From Flavobacteriales bacterium (lineage in GTDB: Bacteria; Bacteroidota; Bacteroidia; Flavobacteriales; BACL11): 16,547 nt of DNA. The notes beneath the pieces are model-generated. The model made no database searches. It saw nothing but the letters and a program-made list of their open reading frames with translations, and had not been told where the DNA came from. Positions within the stretch are counted from its first letter, which is position 1. Each line of letters starts with the position of its first letter. The translations under genes were made by a program, and so were the position numbers. Of the stretch, positions 1 through 8,179 are shown one piece after another. Location: contig DUAL01000199.1 of NCBI GenBank assembly GCA_012960835.1, forward strand, positions 1-16,547. The letters run 5' to 3'.

Positions 1-3000
1 GATTTGTATTCCCCTCTAAGGCCTCCACATAATAACAAAACCGACCATTTCCATCTGTATATTCAACCACATCATCTTGGTAAAAGTAGCTAGAATTACC
101 CCCTGTAAATGTAGCTAAAGGTATAGCGGAGAAATCACCTCTGTTAACCGAACGATAAAGATTATATACTACATCATCACCAAGCCAACCATCATAATCG
201 TTAAACACAATGTCATTTGTAAAATCTTTATTCGCTACAGATTCAATCAGAATAGATTGCGCAAAAGAAGTATCAACAGCAAATTGAGTACTTCCTACAT
301 AAAGTGTTACCCCACAGGTATCAACAGGATAAATATGATAATTATAATAATTGGAGGAGGTATTTACATTGTAATCCATATAACTTATCTCTGATTGTCC
401 ATTGAAAGGGATCTTAGCAATATCTGAAAATATATTTTCATCTCTTGTTGATCTTAACACTCTATAATAATCAATAACTGCAGAATTATCTACATGACAA
501 CTAAGCTCTATGGCTTCTGTTTCATGATCTACACTTGTATTACTAACATAGTTAAATAGTGGTTTAGGGAACAGATCTGCATTTACGCTAACAACATTAG
601 AATAGGAAGCAATAGTTGAATCGGAATTGTAGGCCACCACCAATACATCATATACCGAACCAGAAGCGATATTGGGTAAGATATAATTATTCGATCCAAT
701 AGTAAATCTTTCTTCTGTATTAATCGTTCCGCCAGAAGCTGTATATTCTGTAATCATCACATTAAAATGGCTTAAATTTCCTACCATATTGGTATAATCG
801 TTCCAATTAAAATAAATACTGTATTCACAAACATTCAAAATAGAAGATAGATAGATGGAATTGTGTGTTAAAGATGTGCCGCTTGCATTATAACAACTAT
901 CAAGCGCACGAATCCTAAAAGTTTCAGACATACCAGTTGCATTTGAAGTATTATAAGTATAAGTATTGCTCAAAGAACCAAAAACAGAATCAATTGTAAT
1001 CCAAGCCCCAAATTCATCTAATATATAAATAGCAAAAACATGCACATCTAAAGAAGTGCTGGTCCAACTGATTACTGATTGACCTGCTGTTACTGTTACC
1101 ACTTCAATTACAGGATTGTTTGGGCTAATAGTATCTTGCAAATTAGCACCATCTGTTGATGAGTTTGAGACACATCCACTGGCATCATCTAATGCGACAT
1201 AAAATGCTTGATAAGAACCGCAAGTTTGTGCAGGAAACTGAAAAGTAGTATCAGGTGTTAGACCAACATTCACCCATGCTCCACTACCATTTTTTGCATA
1301 AACAGTGTAAGTTGCTGCTGAAGTAGTTAAAGCCGGATTATGAATTTGATTCCAAAGCAAATCTCCAATAGTGGAAGATGCAATGGGTATTACATCTAGT
1401 TTTATAGTTTTTAAAGTATCAGAAGGGTCAGAAATTCCGGCACAATCCGATTCTGATGTTATATAATAATAAACAGAAGCGGCATCTGCTCCTGCTCCGC
1501 TATGCATATAGGTTTGTATAGGATAGTTCACATCAGCCAAAAATGTAAAAGGACCATTTTGATTTGCAGAAGAAAAAATATGGTAAATAGTAGAAGTAGT
1601 AGCAGTTGCCAAATGTTCCCAACTTAAAGTAACGTCTCCACTAGCATCAACTGAAACACACCTAATATCAGGTGGTTGATCCGTAGGTGCAGCCAAGACT
1701 TCAATAGAAATGGTAGCAATGGTAATAGCAGGTGCCGGACAAAAATCATCATACACTTTAATAAGGAAAGTATAAAGATTAGAAAAGGTATTACATCCTA
1801 CATTGGAAGCGATATGACTACAATTGGTTTGCCATTCAAAAACACCACTAACAGTGGTTGGTGCTGAGAAAGGCGGAACAATTCCTGCCCCATTATTAAA
1901 GGTTGCACAAGGCGGATTCAAACAAGAAGTGGTAGTAATGTAATCAGAAGCAAACTGACCACCAGAAACTTCCAATGTTAAATCCTGTGGGGAGCCATTA
2001 GCATAAATATCATTATCAGTTCCTGTAATATTAAAGGCTACAAAATCGCCTGCATATACAGTTGTGTTATATTGAGTCCCTCCATTAAAAGGAGGATTCA
2101 CTACTGGCTTGTTATTTGGGGCACCACCAGCCATATTTGGACAAGCAATAAGAATTACTTGTATTTCCCTAAATATTTCTGATACTAACTGCCCACATTT
2201 ATATGCGCTTACCTTTATACAGGTTACAAAGTTCCCTGATGTTACTGAATTATAAGAAATCTCCCCTGTTGTAGGGTCTAATGTTGGATTTCCTGGTATT
2301 TGACTATTAATTGTATAAGGAGCCAAAAATGGAATAATACTTGGTACCCCTGGAGCATATCCTTGATCGATAGGGTCGCCCCAAGAATAAACTATTTCGT
2401 CTAGCTCAGGGTCAGAGGCATTATGGGAATATGAAAAAGGATAGCCAGTACAAATAATTGTTTTTGGCTGCTCATTAAACTGAGGAGAAGAATCGAAACA
2501 AGGGGATGTATTTTCTGGAGTTGCACTTGGAGGAATAGTATAAGGATACATTATAGCCCTAAGGGTAAAACCATAACTGTCAGGATTAATAATATTCACA
2601 ATAGCTGCATTCCTACAGCAACTACCCCACCAAAAATGCCATCCAGTAGCTGGTGGTATCCCAGGTAAATTCACGGGTTGCGACTGGTATATCCATTCCT
2701 CTACAGACCCTTGCTGAGGGTTTAAACAATCCATTTGCGGATTTCCACTATTGGTAGGATCACATGCTGGAGAAATATCTGTATTAGAAATCCAGTCTAA
2801 CTGCATGGAAGAAATGATAGGATGATTTGTGGATAAGGTTATAGGATTTGTACTTAAATTTACCCCATTACAATCTCTATACACCTTCATGGTAAAAATA
2901 TACATCCCTTGTGTAGATCCTGATTTAACACATTCCCAAGTTATTTCCCCACCCATTAAATGGGAAGCCTTGATTTGCGTAAAAGATAGTGTAAATAATA

Positions 3001-3025
3001 ACAGAAGAAAAACTACTTTTTTCAT
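1..3025 (-). CDS. Large secreted multidomain protein, probable type IX secretion / gliding-motility-associated family (C-terminus cut by window edge)
   Basis: I read this minus-strand frame codon by codon from the ATG at 3025 to the edge and found no stop in 1008 codons. It starts with a signal peptide (lysines 2-3, hydrophobic residues 4-16, probable cleavage after Ala20), so it is exported by Sec. The mature protein begins SHLMGGEITW, an N-terminus I know from Bacteroidota proteins that end in a gliding-motility-associated sorting domain. Residues 21-440 are rich in Cys, Gly and Pro. From about 448 there are some six fibronectin-III-like modules, starting near 448, 537, 637, 732, 832 and 937, several with a strand motif such as LSWEH, LLWNQ, ISWTS or FNWND. 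The visible end, GRFCYYVEALEG, also resembles the segment before the sorting domain in this family. That domain would lie beyond base 1, so the type IX assignment is inference. The substrate or role is unknown; adhesion is plausible. Confidence 0.85.
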   Translation of the reverse strand, partial: MKKVVFLLLLFTLSFTQIKASHLMGGEITWECVKSGSTQGMYIFTMKVYRDCNGVNLSTNPITLSTNHPIISSMQLDWISNTDISPACDPTNSGNPQMDCLNPQQGSVEEWIYQSQPVNLPGIPPATGWHFWWGSCCRNAAIVNIINPDSYGFTLRAIMYPYTIPPSATPENTSPCFDSSPQFNEQPKTIICTGYPFSYSHNASDPELDEIVYSWGDPIDQGYAPGVPSIIPFLAPYTINSQIPGNPTLDPTTGEISYNSVTSGNFVTCIKVSAYKCGQLVSEIFREIQVILIACPNMAGGAPNNKPVVNPPFNGGTQYNTTVYAGDFVAFNITGTDNDIYANGSPQDLTLEVSGGQFASDYITTTSCLNPPCATFNNGAGIVPPFSAPTTVSGVFEWQTNCSHIASNVGCNTFSNLYTFLIKVYDDFCPAPAITIATISIEVLAAPTDQPPDIRCVSVDASGDVTLSWEHLATATTSTIYHIFSSANQNGPFTFLADVNYPIQTYMHSGAGADAASVYYYITSESDCAGISDPSDTLKTIKLDVIPIASSTIGDLLWNQIHNPALTTSAATYTVYAKNGSGAWVNVGLTPDTTFQFPAQTCGSYQAFYVALDDASGCVSNSSTDGANLQDTISPNNPVIEVVTVTAGQSVISWTSTSLDVHVFAIYILDEFGAWITIDSVFGSLSNTYTYNTSNATGMSETFRIRALDSCYNASGTSLTHNSIYLSSILNVCEYSIYFNWNDYTNMVGNLSHFNVMITEYTASGGTINTEERFTIGSNNYILPNIASGSVYDVLVVAYNSDSTIASYSNVVSVNADLFPKPLFNYVSNTSVDHETEAIELSCHVDNSAVIDYYRVLRSTRDENIFSDIAKIPFNGQSEISYMDYNVNTSSNYYNYHIYPVDTCGVTLYVGSTQFAVDTSFAQSILIESVANKDFTNDIVFNDYDGWLGDDVVYNLYRSVNRGDFSAIPLATFTGGNSSYFYQDDVVEYTDGNGRFCYYVEALEGNTN

Positions 3026-3045
3026 TTTTTTTGATTTAACGGTTA

Positions 3046-3075
3046 CAAATTTAGCAATAATTATGTTCCCTACAA
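3046..3075 (-). promoter_or_regulatory. Bacteroidota-type promoter of the large secreted protein gene
   Basis: On the minus strand TTG (3075-3073) is followed after exactly 19 bases by TAAATTTG (3053-3046), which fits the Bacteroidota housekeeping pattern TTG-N19-TAnnTTTG in every fixed base. Transcription would start near 3039, leaving a short leader of about 14 bases before the ATG at 3025. It is the best promoter match in the window. It implies that the gene is transcribed separately from the flavoprotein gene 140 bases upstream. Confidence 0.75.
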
Positions 3076-3165
3076 GAGTAATGTATAAAAAACTTATTCA
3101 CCCAACATCTTAATAAACGCTAAAAATTAGATAAGGTTTCCTAAATAAAATTAGTAATTCAGTGA

Positions 3166-4110
3166 TTAAAAATCAAAATTATTTAGATTGTTTTTAACCC
3201 TTTTAAAGCCCTCAGTCAATTCTTCCATTATTTCTTGCACCGATTTTATCTCATTTATTTGTGCAGATACTTGCCCAATTTCTAATTCCCCTTCAATCAA
3301 ATCGCCCTCAAAAATTCCTTTTTTTGCCCTACCTCTTCCAAGCAATATTTTCAACTCTTCTGGAGTTGCTCCTTTTTTATAAGCATCAAATATTTTGGTA
3401 TAAAAAGGGTTCTTCAAAAGCCGAACGGGAGCCAATTCTTTTAGGGTAAGAATGGTGTCATTTTCTACTGCATTAACAATTGCTTTTTTGAAATTAATAT
3501 GGGCAGAACTCTCTTTGGATGCTGCAAACCTGCTTCCAATTTGTACTCCCTCTGCCCCCAATGCAAAAGCAGCTAATATAGCCTCTCCACTTCCAATTCC
3601 GCCAGCTGCAATTATTGGAATATTAATTTCTTTTTTTACAAGTGGAATCAAGCATATTGTTGTTATTTCATCTTTTCCGTTATGTCCTCCCGCTTCAAAT
3701 CCTTCTACTACAATAGCATCCACTCCTACATTTACCGCTTTTTCGGCAAAACGCAAATTAGGCACTACATGTACTACTTTTATGCCTTTTTCTTTTAAAA
3801 CAGAGGTGTATTTGGCAGGATTTCCAGCTGAAGTGAAAACAATTTTCACCTCTTGCTTTATAATAACATCAATGTGCTCTTCAATTTTTGGATAAAGAAG
3901 TGCCATATTTACACCGAAAGGTTTATCTGTGGCTTTTTTACATTTTGTGATATGCTCATCCAATACATCTGGATACATTGATGCTGAGCCAATTAGCCCT
4001 AATCCTCCGGCATTACTTACAGCTGATGCCAACCTCCAACCACTACACCAAAGCATCCCACCTTGAATGATTGGATATTTTATTCCAAAAAGTTCTTTTA
4101 CTCTATTCAT
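3166..4110 (-). CDS. FabK / nitronate monooxygenase-family FMN enzyme
   Basis: A 314-residue cytoplasmic TIM-barrel flavoprotein of the 2-nitropropane dioxygenase family. The family signs are the N-terminal IQGGMLW (15-21), AGGLGLIG (34-41), the EGFEAGGHNG segment with the likely catalytic His143, and the FMN phosphate-binding stretches AAGGI (168-172) and GAEGVQIGSRF (185-195). From memory it runs colinear with pneumococcal FabK (324 residues, active-site His at about the same position), including the C-terminal EGDLIEGELEIGQ part. That would make it an enoyl-ACP reductase of fatty-acid synthesis. The same fold also oxidises nitronates, and family members are commonly annotated as nitronate monooxygenase, so the substrate is open. 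It is divergent from glyA, with 52 bases between the two starts, and has no obvious operon partner. The start follows an AT-rich leader and fits the family N-terminus. Confidence 0.85.
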   Translation of the reverse strand: MNRVKELFGIKYPIIQGGMLWCSGWRLASAVSNAGGLGLIGSASMYPDVLDEHITKCKKATDKPFGVNMALLYPKIEEHIDVIIKQEVKIVFTSAGNPAKYTSVLKEKGIKVVHVVPNLRFAEKAVNVGVDAIVVEGFEAGGHNGKDEITTICLIPLVKKEINIPIIAAGGIGSGEAILAAFALGAEGVQIGSRFAASKESSAHINFKKAIVNAVENDTILTLKELAPVRLLKNPFYTKIFDAYKKGATPEELKILLGRGRAKKGIFEGDLIEGELEIGQVSAQINEIKSVQEIMEELTEGFKRVKNNLNNFDF

Positions 4111-4117
4111 AAATATT

Positions 4118-4125
4118 TACATTTG
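4118..4125 (+). promoter_or_regulatory. Probable -7 element of the glyA promoter
   Basis: TACATTTG matches the Bacteroidota -7 consensus TAnnTTTG, 37 bases before the glyA ATG. At 19 bases upstream the -33 position reads TTT (4096-4098), one base off TTG, and lies inside the first codons of the divergent flavoprotein gene. The expected start of transcription is near 4132. No equally good element was seen for the divergent gene; TATTTTCG on the minus strand (4142-4135) is one base off. Confidence 0.5.
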
Positions 4126-4162
4126 TTGCGTTACGAAAATAGAAATAAAAGCGAATAAAGAA

Positions 4163-5437
4163 ATGAAAAAAGACCAAGAAATATTTGATTTAATACAGCA
4201 GGAACACCAGAGGCAAAAAAATGGGATTGAATTAATTGCCTCCGAAAACTTTGTAAGTGAGCAGGTGATGATGGCAATGGGCTCATGCCTTACCAACAAA
4301 TATGCGGAGGGATATCCAAGGAAAAGATATTATGGTGGCTGTGAAGTGGTGGATAAAGTAGAGCAGTTGGCCATTGACAGAGCAAAAGAATTATTTGGTG
4401 TGGAGTATGTAAATGTGCAGCCACATTCTGGTTCTCAGGCAAATGCTGCTGTAATGTTCGCTTGCCTTAATCCAGGAGATAAAATATTGGGTTTTAACCT
4501 CTCGCATGGAGGGCATTTAACCCACGGCTCCCCAGTTAATTTTTCAGGTAAATTATATAGCACCTCTTTTTATAGTGTGGAAGAGGAAAGTGGCAAAGTA
4601 GATTACGAAAAATTAGAACAAGTAGCATTAGAGGAAAAACCAAAACTAATTATTTGTGGTGCATCTGCCTATTCACAGGATTGGGAGTATAAAAGATTTA
4701 GAGAGATTGCAGATAAAGTTGATGCATTACTTATGGCAGATATTGCACATCCTGCTGGGCTAATAGCAGCAAAATTATTGAACAACCCAGCACCTCATTG
4801 CCACATACTTACCACAACTACGCATAAAACCCTCAGAGGACCAAGAGGAGGAATGATTATGATGGGAAAAGATTTTGAAAATCCTTGGGGGCTAACTACT
4901 CCAAAAGGGAAAGTTAGAATGATGTCTGCAATACTGAATTCTGCCGTTTTCCCGGGCTCACAAGGCGGACCATTAGAACACGTAATTGCAGCAAAAGCAA
5001 TAGCTTTTGGAGAAGCACTTCATCCATCATTCAAAGAATATGGCCAACAAGTAATTAAAAATGCGCAACTTATGGCGCAATGCTTTATTGATAAAGGATA
5101 TAAAGTAATTTCAGGAGGAACCCAGAATCATTGTATGCTAATTGATTTGAGAAGTAAAAATGTAACGGGAAAAGATGCTGAAAACGCATTGGTTAAAGCC
5201 GACATCACTCTCAACAAAAACATGGTTCCTTTTGATACACAATCGCCTTTTATCACATCCGGCATACGAATTGGCACACCAACTATTACTACAAGGGGAA
5301 TAAAAGAGGAAACTATTGCACAAATTGTTGATTTGATTGATGATGTAATCATGGATTTTGAGAACGAAACAACTATTAATTCCGTAAAACAGAAAGTAAA
5401 TAATTTGATGAAAGAATATCCGATATTTGCTTATTAA
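4163..5437 (+). CDS. glyA: Serine hydroxymethyltransferase
   Basis: A 424-residue PLP enzyme that converts serine and tetrahydrofolate to glycine and 5,10-methylenetetrahydrofolate in the cytoplasm, the main one-carbon source for purines, thymidylate and methionine. Seen motifs are ELIASENFVS (23-32), YAEGYPRKRYYGGCE (47-61), HSGSQAN (88-94), HGGHLTHG (115-122), the MADIAHPAGL stretch with the cofactor-contacting Asp (191-200), and TTTTHKTLRGPRGG with the Schiff-base Lys222. The length is normal. The frame is open upstream to 4067, but the ATG at 4163 gives the family N-terminus (MKKDQEIFDLI) and keeps a leader behind the promoter; the extension would overlap the divergent gene. The gene leads the plus-strand group, with rel starting 13 bases after its stop. 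The FolD product encoded in this window works on the same folate intermediate. Confidence 0.97.
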   Translation: MKKDQEIFDLIQQEHQRQKNGIELIASENFVSEQVMMAMGSCLTNKYAEGYPRKRYYGGCEVVDKVEQLAIDRAKELFGVEYVNVQPHSGSQANAAVMFACLNPGDKILGFNLSHGGHLTHGSPVNFSGKLYSTSFYSVEEESGKVDYEKLEQVALEEKPKLIICGASAYSQDWEYKRFREIADKVDALLMADIAHPAGLIAAKLLNNPAPHCHILTTTTHKTLRGPRGGMIMMGKDFENPWGLTTPKGKVRMMSAILNSAVFPGSQGGPLEHVIAAKAIAFGEALHPSFKEYGQQVIKNAQLMAQCFIDKGYKVISGGTQNHCMLIDLRSKNVTGKDAENALVKADITLNKNMVPFDTQSPFITSGIRIGTPTITTRGIKEETIAQIVDLIDDVIMDFENETTINSVKQKVNNLMKEYPIFAY

Positions 5438-5450
5438 TTCACAAAGTTTA

Positions 5451-7658
5451 ATGGTAAAAAAGATTGACATAGAAAAAGAAAATAGGGAAATCCTAAACAA
5501 GTACAGGGCTTTGTTACGGGCTTGTAAGGATAAAACGAACACTAGGGACAAAAAAGATATCCGCAAGGCATTCAACTTAGCCATGGAGGCCCATAAAGGA
5601 GTTCGCAGAAAATCGGGAGAACCATTTATTTACCATCCAATGGCGGTGGCACATATTGCTGCAAAGGAAATTGGTTTAGGAACCACATCCATTGTTTGTG
5701 CTCTTATGCATGATATGGTGGAAGATACGGATTATACCCTGGAAGATATCGATCGTATTTTTGGAAGTAAAGTAGCAAGGATTATTGATGGGCTTACCAA
5801 AATTGAGGATATGTTTGACAAAAATCTTTCCTTGCAGCAAGAAAATTTTAGAAAGATGTTACTCACTCTTTCGGATGATGTAAGAGTGATACTGATAAAA
5901 TTGGCTGATCGATTACATAATATGCGCACATTGGGTGCAATGACAAAACCTAAACAGCTAAAAATTGCATCCGAAACACTTTATCTTTATGCCCCTCTTG
6001 CCCACCGATTAGGGCTTTATTCCATTAAAACAGAGCTAGAAGATTTAGGATTAAAATTTACAAAATCTGAAGTTTATAAAGCCATCTCCTTAAACTTAAA
6101 TGTAACTAAAAAAGAAAGAACAAAATACATCAATAAGTTTACCCAGCCCATTAAGGAGACTTTAAAAGAAGAAAAAATAAAGTGCAGTATAAAGGGACGA
6201 CCAAAGTCCATTTTTTCTATCCGCAACAAAATGAAACAGCAACATTTAAAGTTTGATGAAGTTTTCGATTTGTTTGCCATCCGTATTATAATTGACTCCA
6301 AGCCGGAAAAAGAGAAAGCCGATTGTTGGAAAGCTTATTCAGTAGTTACAGATCATTATAACCCAAACCCTGACCGATTGAGAGACTGGATATCAACCCC
6401 AAAAGCCAATGGCTATGAATCCTTACATACTACCGTAATGGGACATGATGGAAAATGGGTGGAAGTGCAGATAAGAAGCCAAAGAATGGATGAGATTGCC
6501 GAGCAAGGATATGCTGCACATTGGAAATATAAGAATAATGATGCAAATGCAAAGGATAGTAGTTTAGATGGTTGGATCAACAAAATAAGGGATTTATTGG
6601 AAAATCCCGAATCGAATGCAGTTGATTTTATTGACGATTTTAAACTCAATCTTTTCTCTGGTGAAATTTATGTTTTCACCCCTGCTGGCGATTTAAAAAC
6701 ATTACCTAAGAGTGCTACCGCACTTGATTTTGCATTTGAGATTCATACAGAAGTAGGCAGAACTTGTTTGGGCGTGAAAGTAAATGGAAAATTGGTACCA
6801 CTAAGTCATGTACTAAAAAGTGGCGATCAAGTAGAAGTGATTACTTCCAAAAAACAAACTCCTAAAAAAGGTTGGTTACAATTTGTAGTTACCGCAAGAG
6901 CAAAATCTAAAATAAAAACTTCCCTTAAAGAAGACAAAAAGTTAATTGGAAAAGAAGGAAGAGAAAAGTTAGAAAGAAAACTAAAACAGCTGAAAATAAA
7001 ATTGGATGAAAAAGTAGAAACAGAATTGGTTAGATATTTCCAAATTGGTGATAGCTTAGAACTGTTTTATAGAATTGGAACAGGAGTTATAAGTAATAAT
7101 GAGTTAAAAGATTTTGCAAAATCTAGAACTATTGGCTGGTATACTTCCATTAAAAATAAGATAAGAAGGAGCCCGAAATCAAAAACAATACAGCAAGAAG
7201 ATAAAATTATTGTTTTCGGAGAAAATGATGAAGTTTTTAATTATATATTATCCAAATGTTGCAATCCAATTCCTGGAGATGAAATATTTGGTTTTACTAC
7301 TGTGGAAGAAGGTATAAAAGTACACCGAGCAACTTGCCCTAATGCCATTGAGATGCGTTCCAACTATGATTACCGCCTCCTTATTGCAAGGTGGGTAAGT
7401 AAGGATAGCATAGACTTTACTGCCTACCTTACCCTCAAGGGAATTGATAGAATTGGACTGATGAATAATGTTACAAAAGTGATTTCATCCCAAATGAATG
7501 TGAATATAAAAGCGGTAAATATAAAAAGTAATGATGGGCTGTTTGAGGGCAAAATTACTTTGAAGATTCACAATGTTAATTTCCTTAATTCTTTAATAAA
7601 AAAATTGAAGAAAATTGATGGGTTGCAGACTATTGAAAGAAGTTATAAACTTGACTAA
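5451..7658 (+). CDS. rel: Bifunctional (p)ppGpp synthetase/hydrolase (RelA/SpoT family)
   Basis: A 735-residue long RSH enzyme that makes and degrades the stringent-response alarmones ppGpp and pppGpp. Order of domains: HD hydrolase (about 37-190) with His62, HDMVED (87-92) and LADRLHNMR (152-160), all intact; synthetase (about 240-365) with GRPKSIFSI (249-257), YESLHTT (322-328) and the catalytic EVQIR (338-342); TGS (about 404-466); a Cys-containing segment CCNPIPGDEI (603-612); and a C-terminal ACT domain (about 655-735). RLRD at 309-312 is the basic form of the RxKD motif found in bifunctional Rel/SpoT, not the acidic form of monofunctional RelA, so both activities are expected. The ATG at 5451 is preferred; an in-frame TTG at 5427 would overlap the end of glyA. 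It lies 13 bases after glyA and is followed by the Fur-family gene and purA. Confidence 0.96.
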   Translation: MVKKIDIEKENREILNKYRALLRACKDKTNTRDKKDIRKAFNLAMEAHKGVRRKSGEPFIYHPMAVAHIAAKEIGLGTTSIVCALMHDMVEDTDYTLEDIDRIFGSKVARIIDGLTKIEDMFDKNLSLQQENFRKMLLTLSDDVRVILIKLADRLHNMRTLGAMTKPKQLKIASETLYLYAPLAHRLGLYSIKTELEDLGLKFTKSEVYKAISLNLNVTKKERTKYINKFTQPIKETLKEEKIKCSIKGRPKSIFSIRNKMKQQHLKFDEVFDLFAIRIIIDSKPEKEKADCWKAYSVVTDHYNPNPDRLRDWISTPKANGYESLHTTVMGHDGKWVEVQIRSQRMDEIAEQGYAAHWKYKNNDANAKDSSLDGWINKIRDLLENPESNAVDFIDDFKLNLFSGEIYVFTPAGDLKTLPKSATALDFAFEIHTEVGRTCLGVKVNGKLVPLSHVLKSGDQVEVITSKKQTPKKGWLQFVVTARAKSKIKTSLKEDKKLIGKEGREKLERKLKQLKIKLDEKVETELVRYFQIGDSLELFYRIGTGVISNNELKDFAKSRTIGWYTSIKNKIRRSPKSKTIQQEDKIIVFGENDEVFNYILSKCCNPIPGDEIFGFTTVEEGIKVHRATCPNAIEMRSNYDYRLLIARWVSKDSIDFTAYLTLKGIDRIGLMNNVTKVISSQMNVNIKAVNIKSNDGLFEGKITLKIHNVNFLNSLIKKLKKIDGLQTIERSYKLD

Positions 7659-7663
7659 TTTTT

Positions 7664-7678
7664 TAATGCAAAGCGTTA
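7664..7678. promoter_or_regulatory. Imperfect palindrome at the -33 position before the Fur-family gene
   Basis: TAATGC-AAA-GCGTTA is a 6+3+6 inverted repeat with one mismatch. It covers the place where the -33 contact of the downstream promoter should lie (7666-7668). This is the usual position for a repressor operator, and Fur-family proteins often control their own gene, so it is a candidate autoregulatory site. It is short and AT-rich, so chance is a real alternative. Confidence 0.25.
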
Positions 7679-7687
7679 TAAATTTAT

Positions 7688-7695
7688 TATTTTTG
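7688..7695 (+). promoter_or_regulatory. Probable -7 element of a promoter for the Fur-family gene and purA
   Basis: TATTTTTG matches TAnnTTTG, in the 54-base gap between rel and the Fur-family gene. Nineteen bases upstream the sequence is ATG (7666-7668), one base from TTG. Transcription would begin near 7702, about 11 bases before the ATG at 7713. It would let the regulator, purA and the OstA-like gene be expressed apart from glyA-rel. Confidence 0.5.
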
Positions 7696-7712
7696 GAACT
7701 TTCATTTTGAAA

Positions 7713-8177
7713 ATGCCAAAAGAAAAAACCATAGATGTTGTTTCTCAGATATTCACTGAATATTTGATGGAAAACAAGCACAGAAAAACCCCTGAACGAT
7801 ACGCTATCCTAAATGAAATTTACGCTCATGAAGGTCATTTTGATATTGAATCCATGTACATTCAAATGAAAAATAAAAATTATAGGGTAAGTCGGGCCAC
7901 TCTGTATAATACAGTTGATTTATTAATAGCTTCACGTTTAATCAGAAAACACCAATTCGGAAAAGCACAGGCTCAATACGAAAAATCCTTTCATAACAAA
8001 CAGCACGATCATTTGGTGTGCAACTTTTGCCCAGAAGTTTTAGAATTTTGCGATCCAAGAATTCAGGAAATAAAGAATTTTATTGAAGAAAATTTACATT
8101 TTAAAATTAATCGACACGCACTTAACTTTTATGGCGTTTGCCAAAAGTGTCAAGAAAAACAAAAAAACAAAAAATAA
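7713..8177 (+). CDS. Fur-family metal-dependent transcriptional repressor
   Basis: A 154-residue cytoplasmic DNA-binding protein of the Fur/PerR/Zur family. The N-terminal winged helix carries TPERYAIL (27-34) and the recognition helix RVSRATLYNTVDLL (58-71). The dimerisation half has the metal-site signature with HDH (98-100) and two structural zinc pairs, CNFC (103-106) and CQKC (143-146), both complete. The family member cannot be told from sequence alone: iron (Fur), peroxide (PerR) and zinc (Zur) sensing are all possible. An in-frame TTG at 7707 lies two codons upstream; the ATG at 7713 is chosen. The stop is two bases from the purA ATG, so the two are almost certainly cotranscribed. A promoter element and a small palindrome lie just upstream. 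Confidence 0.93.
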   Translation: MPKEKTIDVVSQIFTEYLMENKHRKTPERYAILNEIYAHEGHFDIESMYIQMKNKNYRVSRATLYNTVDLLIASRLIRKHQFGKAQAQYEKSFHNKQHDHLVCNFCPEVLEFCDPRIQEIKNFIEENLHFKINRHALNFYGVCQKCQEKQKNKK

Positions 8178-8179
8178 TT

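Noticed and set aside
2829..3113. 94-residue plus-strand open frame
   Set aside because: Antisense to the signal-peptide region and promoter of the large secreted protein.
3452..3895. 147-residue plus-strand open frame
   Set aside because: Antisense shadow of the FabK-like gene; its Ala/Pro-rich translation follows from reversed Gly/Ala codons of that gene.
4067..4162. 32-residue N-terminal extension of GlyA
   Set aside because: It overlaps the divergent gene, includes the promoter element and does not resemble GlyA; the ATG at 4163 fits the family.
5138..5584. 148-residue minus-strand open frame across the glyA-rel junction
   Set aside because: Antisense to two well-supported genes and without any recognisable motif.
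8138..8179. 14-residue N-terminal extension of PurA
   Set aside because: It overlaps the end of the Fur-family gene; the ATG at 8180 gives the standard PurA start with Asp13 and His41 at the usual numbers.
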